64,000 nt of DNA, from contig JBNMHO010000005.1 of the NCBI GenBank assembly GCA_050872785.1, forward strand, positions 4,545-68,544, given 5' to 3'. The notes under the pieces were generated by a model, which worked only from the letters and a program-made list of their open reading frames with translations, did no database searches and was not told the origin of the DNA. Below, piece by piece: positions 59,982 through 64,000 of this stretch (position 1 is the stretch's first letter; each line of letters begins with the position of its first letter). The DNA is from UBA7862 sp050872785 (GTDB lineage: Bacteria > Bacillota > Clostridia > Christensenellales > UBA1242). Position numbers and translations under genes: made by a program.

Positions 59982-60878
59982 CTACAATTCGTCAAATTTA
60001 TTTTCTGAGAAATCTGGTGTATAGTCACACGAGGCACTTGTCATCTCTTGCACAAAGCCATGTTCAAAGCCAAGTGTCTTGGCATGTGCAACAACCTTTT
60101 TATATTGCAAAAGTGGCAATGTGTGTTGCAACTCTGTGTATTCCTTTGCCTTGTAGCATGGCACAAATTGACTCATTAAACTTATTATTGTTTTGTTCCC
60201 AACGCTGTCACAAATTGCGTCAAGAATTTTCAAACTATCTTCATAAGCCCCTGGCAAAACAAGGTGGCGGACAATAATTCCCTTTGTCATCACCCCGTTT
60301 TGAAATTCGTCATTTGGCAAAATCTCTCTTGCCTTTTTAAGAGCCGTCAAACACACTTCAAAATAGTCCTTTACTTTGGAATATTTAAGTGACAACTCTG
60401 GGTCAAAATATTTAAAGTCAAACAAGAAAATGTCCACATAATCTTTTAGTTTTTCAATGTTTTCCGCCCGCTCGTATCCGCTTGTGTTCCACACAACGGG
60501 AATTTTTGGTTTGTGTAATTTTAGTGCTTCAATTATTTTCCCCGTGTAATGTGTGGGCGTAACAAGATTTAAGTTCGCAACCCCACAATTTTCTACCTTT
60601 TCAAAAAGTTTAGCAAGTTCAGAAACGGTCAAATCTTTCCCTCGCCCCATGTGAGATATTTCATAGTTTTGACAAAAGCAACATTTAAGCGAGCAGTGCG
60701 AAAAGAATATTGCGCCGCTTCCTTCTTCTGGGCAGATTATGGGCTCTTCATAGTGGTGACGCATAACTTTTGCCACCCGCACAAATTTTTCATCTTTCCC
60801 ACAAAAAGACTTGCCCGAAGGACATCTCCTCGGACAATCTTCACATCTTAATATTTTTTCTTCCATAATTTTAGTCAT
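59982..60878 (-). CDS. Radical SAM protein, PflA-like family
   Basis: The product (298 residues from the ATG that overlaps the degV stop; a start 12 bases further in is also possible) has an N-terminal cysteine cluster CEDCPRRCPSGKSFC and the radical SAM motif CSLKCCFCQNYEIS, typical of the 'putative pyruvate-formate-lyase activating enzyme' family. GRG(K) and NLVTPTHYTGKI are further family features. No glycyl radical enzyme gene is adjacent, so its substrate is unknown. Confidence 0.85.
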   Translation of the reverse strand: MTKIMEEKILRCEDCPRRCPSGKSFCGKDEKFVRVAKVMRHHYEEPIICPEEGSGAIFFSHCSLKCCFCQNYEISHMGRGKDLTVSELAKLFEKVENCGVANLNLVTPTHYTGKIIEALKLHKPKIPVVWNTSGYERAENIEKLKDYVDIFLFDFKYFDPELSLKYSKVKDYFEVCLTALKKAREILPNDEFQNGVMTKGIIVRHLVLPGAYEDSLKILDAICDSVGNKTIISLMSQFVPCYKAKEYTELQHTLPLLQYKKVVAHAKTLGFEHGFVQEMTSASCDYTPDFSENKFDEL

Positions 60879-61764
60879 AAGGTCTTTCTTCATTGCTAAT
60901 AAACGCATATGCAACAGCCCCTGGTCCCACATGAGCGCCAATAATTGGTCCCATAATTCTAATTTCTGGTTTCACATTATATTTTTCAACAAGCATGTTT
61001 TGAAGTTGCTCGGCAAGTGGCAAGTTGTCTGTGTGGACAATATATATGTATGGATATTTTTCGTGCCTTGTAAATTTTGCATAGTCAGAAACAATGGAAT
61101 TCAATGCTTTTTTAAGTCCAATTTCCTTTCTACAAACTTTAAGCTTCCCGTCCTTTCCAAATTCCAAAATAGGCTTAACTTGAAGCATGGAGCCAATGCT
61201 TGCAGAAGTCTTGCTAATTCTTCCGCCACGTGCAAGAAATTTTAAGTCGTTGACCAAAACAAAGTGTTGAGTGTGGTGTTTAAATGTTTCAATTTCCGCC
61301 ACCGCTTGTTCAAGTTCCATTCCCTCATCTCTCATTTGGCAAGCACTTCTAACAACCATTCCTTCGCCAATGGTTGTGGTGTCACTGTTCACTGCGATGA
61401 TATTTGCGTCTGGATAAACTTTTTTCACTTCTTCAATAGCAATGTTAGCGTTATCCACAGTTGGGCTAAGTCCATAGCCTTGCGAAATGTGCAAAATATT
61501 TCTTATGCCTCTTTCAAGCATTTTTGTAAAAAGTTCAATGTGTGCTGAAACATTTAAAATTGATGTCTTTGCAACATATCCCTTTCTAAGTTTGTTATAA
61601 AATTCCACATATTGTTCGTGGGTTGTGTAATTATCTTGCTCCACCACAATGTCATCATTCAAACTCATTGTATAATCAAGTGGTGCAAAATACACATTCA
61701 AATCCTTATATTCTTGTGCATAAAGGTCACAAGTGCTGTCAGTTGAAACTTCAAATTTATTCAT
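60871..61764 (-). CDS. DegV-family fatty-acid-binding protein
   Basis: The 297-residue protein has the family features VSTDSTCDL (lipid head-group loop), KTSILNVSAHIELF, HISQGYGLSPT, FLARGGRISKTSASIGSMLQVKPIL and GPIIGAHVGPGAVAYAF. DegV (FakB-type) proteins hold fatty acids for phosphorylation by FakA. AAGGGAAAA precedes the ATG. Confidence 0.93.
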   Translation of the reverse strand: MNKFEVSTDSTCDLYAQEYKDLNVYFAPLDYTMSLNDDIVVEQDNYTTHEQYVEFYNKLRKGYVAKTSILNVSAHIELFTKMLERGIRNILHISQGYGLSPTVDNANIAIEEVKKVYPDANIIAVNSDTTTIGEGMVVRSACQMRDEGMELEQAVAEIETFKHHTQHFVLVNDLKFLARGGRISKTSASIGSMLQVKPILEFGKDGKLKVCRKEIGLKKALNSIVSDYAKFTRHEKYPYIYIVHTDNLPLAEQLQNMLVEKYNVKPEIRIMGPIIGAHVGPGAVAYAFISNEERPYD

Positions 61765-61860
61765 AATTTTTCCCTTTTTTATTTTGCTGGCAACATAATT
61801 TTCTAATAACGCATATTTTTGGCTAAAAAATCGTCAAAAACATTGCCAAAAGTGTTATTT

Positions 61861-62538
61861 TTACTTCTTTTCTGCAAGCATATCTCTTATTTGAGTAAGC
61901 AGTTTTTCTTCGTTTGAAAGTTTGTCAAAGGCTTCTTGCTTTTCTTTTGCAATTCGTTCTTGTTCTTGCTTTTCTGCTTCTTCTTTTGCCTTTGCTTCTT
62001 CTTCCTTTTGTGCTAGGTGTTCAGCCCAAACAGCTTTAAACTTTCTTCCTTCCTCTTTTGCTTGTTTTTTCACTGCCAAGCGTTCGTCAATATATTCCTT
62101 ACTTGCTTTTTTCTTTGCATCGTCTTCCATTTTTACAAGTTGTTTCTTAGACGCATTGACTGCTTTAACAATAAGGAACAATGTAAATGCGATTATAAAG
62201 AAGTTGAGAATTGACGCAATAAAGTCGCCCCAGTTGATATAAATACTTGCATTTAAGTCCAAAACTTGATTGCCCAAAGCGTCAGTTGTGTATGCTGGGC
62301 TTAAAATTGTGTAAGCACTTTGAAGCCCGTCTGCCCCGCCACAAATTGCCAAAATCCAGTTTACAAGTGGCATGATAATTTTGTTTGTAAGAGCCGTCAC
62401 AATGGCAGAAAACGCACCGCCTATGATAACCGCAACAGACAAATCAACTATGTTGCCCCTTGAAATAAAGGTCTTAAACTCTCCAAAGAACTTCCCTAAG
62501 CCTTTCTTTTGTTTTTCAAAAAATTTCTTGTCTTTCAT
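61861..62538 (-). CDS. mscL: MscL mechanosensitive channel with inserted coiled-coil segment
   Basis: MscL opens under membrane tension to release solutes. The start is the ATG after GGGGGAG, giving 225 residues, against about 130-150 in typical members. TM1 (FISRGNIVDLSVAVIIGGAF) and TM2 (GDFIASILNFFIIAFTLFLI) are normal, and the usual C-terminal bundle helix is kept at the end (NEEKLLTQIRDMLAEKK). Between them, residues about 130-205 are an extra Lys/Glu/Ala helix likely to form a long coiled coil. Confidence 0.92.
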   Translation of the reverse strand: MKDKKFFEKQKKGLGKFFGEFKTFISRGNIVDLSVAVIIGGAFSAIVTALTNKIIMPLVNWILAICGGADGLQSAYTILSPAYTTDALGNQVLDLNASIYINWGDFIASILNFFIIAFTLFLIVKAVNASKKQLVKMEDDAKKKASKEYIDERLAVKKQAKEEGRKFKAVWAEHLAQKEEEAKAKEEAEKQEQERIAKEKQEAFDKLSNEEKLLTQIRDMLAEKK

Positions 62539-62596
62539 TTCTCCCCCAAATGTTACTGCAAAGCATTTTTGCCATCTTTGCAAAAAATTCGTGCAT

Positions 62597-62625
62597 ATTA
62601 TAAATATTTTTTTAAAAAAAATCAA
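62597..62625 (-). promoter_or_regulatory. mscL: mscL promoter
   Basis: On the minus strand TTGATT and TATAAT are 17 bases apart across an AT-rich spacer, about 60 bases before the mscL ATG. Confidence 0.6.
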
Positions 62626-62629
62626 GTAT

Positions 62630-62660
62630 TTGACACAAATTGACAATTTTTGGCTATAAT
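62630..62660 (+). promoter_or_regulatory. Probable promoter of the rightward small membrane protein genes
   Basis: TTGACA and TATAAT are 19 bases apart on the plus strand, 82 bases before the ATG at 62743. The spacing is slightly long. It lies back to back with the mscL promoter. Confidence 0.45.
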
Positions 62661-62742
62661 TTTTTAAAATTCGTGTTTAAATCTTCTAAAACATTTGGAA
62701 AACAATGTTAATTTTGTTAAAATCATATCATTAGGGGGCAAT

Positions 62743-63150
62743 ATGAAGCAATCAAAATTACTCCGCATGGAAACAAGTAGGCTGGGGGTTATCCTGTCAA
62801 ACTATTCCATTATAGGCATGCTTATTATCATTTCAAGCGTGCTTGCCATGGTTATGTATGGCTTAAGTGCCATTTTTTGGCTCATTCTTCTCATAGGGAC
62901 ACTTGGGGCAATTCTTGCAATCTATCCCGACTATATGCAGTTTTTCTCAAAAGACAACCTTGCAGCAAGGTTTGTAGAATTTATCACCCCCGCCCTTCCA
63001 TATGTCTATTGGATAACACTTGGAACAGCCGTCATTAGCATAATTCTTATGAGTTTCAGTTATGGCAAAAAGCCAACAGCACACATTGTTTTAAGTTCCA
63101 TAATCGCAGGACTTTGCATACTCTTTATCACTGGGGCAATAGGGGGTTAA
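62743..63150 (+). CDS. Four-helix membrane protein of unknown function
   Basis: The start at 62743 follows TTAGGGGGCA, giving 135 residues. Four hydrophobic segments (about 20-38, 42-58, 78-96, 112-130) fill most of the protein. No family is recognised. It is followed after one base by a second membrane protein gene, so they form a pair. Confidence 0.6.
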   Translation: MKQSKLLRMETSRLGVILSNYSIIGMLIIISSVLAMVMYGLSAIFWLILLIGTLGAILAIYPDYMQFFSKDNLAARFVEFITPALPYVYWITLGTAVISIILMSFSYGKKPTAHIVLSSIIAGLCILFITGAIGG

Positions 63151-63151
63151 A

Positions 63152-63658
63152 ATGAAAGAAGTAAATCTCATTTTGCGTGGAATGGACGCAAAAAACGCAG
63201 TTGTATTTGTTGACAACAAAGCAGTCAAAACAAAACGCAATAACTTTGGCGGACAAACTGCAACTGTTCAAACAGAAAACAACTCTGTGCGTGTTCGTGT
63301 GGAAAGCGTTTTGGAACTTCAAAACCCAATGTGGCTTTTGACAAATATCTTTTTCTTTTTGATAAGCATATTTGGACTGCTTGATGTCAGACCAAGCAAA
63401 ACACTCACCATTGTGGAATATGACGCAACAATTACGCTTGGTGGCGGTGAAAACAACATTGCCCTAACCTTAGACCTAAACAAAGCACCAAAAGTCCTTG
63501 CAGAAACCGCTTGCCAAATTGAAGAACACCAAAACAAACTTGAAATTGACGAAACTCTTAAAAAGAGAAAGAAAATTCTCAAAATAAGCAAAATTTTCAC
63601 CTTTATAATTTCAGTTATTATCATTCTTACAATCGTTTCAATCAAAAATAAGGTGTAG
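63152..63658 (+). CDS. Membrane protein of unknown function with beta-rich head
   Basis: The 168-residue protein begins with a soluble, beta-rich domain (NLILRGMDAKNAVVFVDNKA), then has hydrophobic segments at about residues 61-76 and 148-163. The region between them is also beta-rich (VEYDATITLGGGENNIALT). It is coupled to the preceding membrane protein and ends at a strong terminator. No family is recognised. Confidence 0.55.
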   Translation: MKEVNLILRGMDAKNAVVFVDNKAVKTKRNNFGGQTATVQTENNSVRVRVESVLELQNPMWLLTNIFFFLISIFGLLDVRPSKTLTIVEYDATITLGGGENNIALTLDLNKAPKVLAETACQIEEHQNKLEIDETLKKRKKILKISKIFTFIISVIIILTIVSIKNKV

Positions 63659-63676
63659 GAGTTCAAATAATAAGGC

Positions 63677-63706
63677 AAAAAAATCTCCCGCTGGGGAGAT
63701 TTTTTA
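63677..63706. terminator. Bidirectional terminator between convergent genes
   Basis: AAAATCTCCC and GGGGAGATTTT pair around a three-base loop, with A and T runs outside. Confidence 0.85.
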
Positions 63707-63716
63707 ATACATCAAA

Positions 63717-64000
63717 TTATGCTTTTGTCGCCTTGTCTTTAATATTATCCATTGCAATAGTAAGTGCTACAAGGAACGGAATATCCACTTCCTCGCCTTC
63801 AATTTCATATTTGTCGCTTACAACAGTGAAATTTGTCTTAATAGTTCCAATAGCATTGCCTTTTCGCATAACAGTAACTGCCCTGCTCAAAAATTCTCCG
63901 TCAAGGGTTATCTCGTCTGGGAAATCTTCCAACACATATTTTGACTCGCCCCTAACCTTCCTAACCAACTTCCCAAGTCTTTTCTTGTCCGCAGACAAAA
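63717..64000 (-). CDS. LURP-one-related (YxjI-like) protein, 5' end outside the window
   Basis: The frame is open to the window edge, so the true start probably lies beyond it; the ATG at 63998 may be internal. The visible 93 residues (AVTVMRKGNAIGTIKTNFT, then a KYEIE segment and PFLVALTIAMDNI) match the C-terminal part of LURP-one-like proteins (beta-barrel around a helix, related to Tubby), which end with a buried helix of the LALVIAID type. The function of the family in bacteria is unknown. Confidence 0.6.
   Translation of the reverse strand, partial: LSADKKRLGKLVRKVRGESKYVLEDFPDEITLDGEFLSRAVTVMRKGNAIGTIKTNFTVVSDKYEIEGEEVDIPFLVALTIAMDNIKDKATKA

Noticed and set aside
59982..60941. Longer start of the radical SAM gene at 60941
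   Set aside because: It would overlap degV by 70 bases without a ribosome binding site; starts at 60878 or 60866 fit better.
1..64000. CRISPR arrays, tRNA or rRNA genes, insertion sequences
   Set aside because: No regular repeat-spacer array, no cloverleaf or rRNA-like stretch, and no transposase frame was found; the 40-bp repeats at 10135 are too few and too AT-rich for CRISPR.

Overview
The window looks like part of the chromosome of a low-GC, anaerobic, Gram-positive bacterium of the Clostridia, probably an uncultured gut lineage. The evidence is the AT-rich sequence with TTGACA/TATAAT promoters and AGGAGG ribosome binding sites, an anaerobic class III ribonucleotide reductase with no oxygen-dependent partner in view, PdaB- and YlxY-type polysaccharide deacetylases of spore formers, a flotillin FloA, and Firmicutes gene orders (rpsO-pnp-ylxY-M16 protease; pgsA-cinA-recA; ruvC-ruvA-ruvB-queA-tgt-yajC). 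TGA is used as a stop. No tRNA, rRNA or CRISPR array was seen. The lineage is inferred, not shown.

Positions 1-8156 are the late module of a prophage, read leftwards: large terminase, a small protein, portal, scaffold, major capsid protein, three connector/tail proteins, a tiny basic protein and a BhlA-type holin-like protein, continuing out of the window. The order fits a short-tailed, P22-like phage. An array of small hairpins lies between portal and scaffold. Positions 8258-10277 are a border zone: a secreted SH3-like protein, a helix-turn-helix regulator with a LexA-like operator upstream, and three 22-bp repeats spaced 40-41 bp.

Positions 10278-24866 hold an SSB-like protein, PdaB, a type IIA topoisomerase pair whose A subunit has a 250-residue lysine-rich N-terminal extension, MurG, a GH95-like protein with a divergent small regulator, a lipoprotein HtrA-type protease, and RecA. 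Positions 24898-42801 carry cinA, pgsA, rimO, ftsK/spoIIIE, an M16 protease, ylxY, pnp, rpsO, recJ, secF, secD and a TIGR04086-type membrane protein. This conserved run is broken between ylxY and pnp by two opposite-strand paralogous genes of unknown function.

Positions 42885-44556 hold the most striking locus: a membrane-anchored surface protein of tandem binding-type modules whose reading frame is broken at a run of 12 G. It looks like a phase-variable (contingency) gene caught in the OFF state, inserted between yajC and the TIGR04086 gene. Then follow yajC, tgt, queA, ruvB, ruvA, ruvC, a SUFU-domain protein, a disordered membrane protein with floA, nrdG-nrdD under an NrdR-like operator (the NrdD has serine where the radical-bearing glycine belongs), a ComEC-like MBL protein, a patatin phospholipase, a coiled-coil membrane protein, a radical SAM protein, a DegV protein, an MscL with an inserted coiled coil, two small membrane proteins, and the end of a LURP-one-like protein cut by the window edge.
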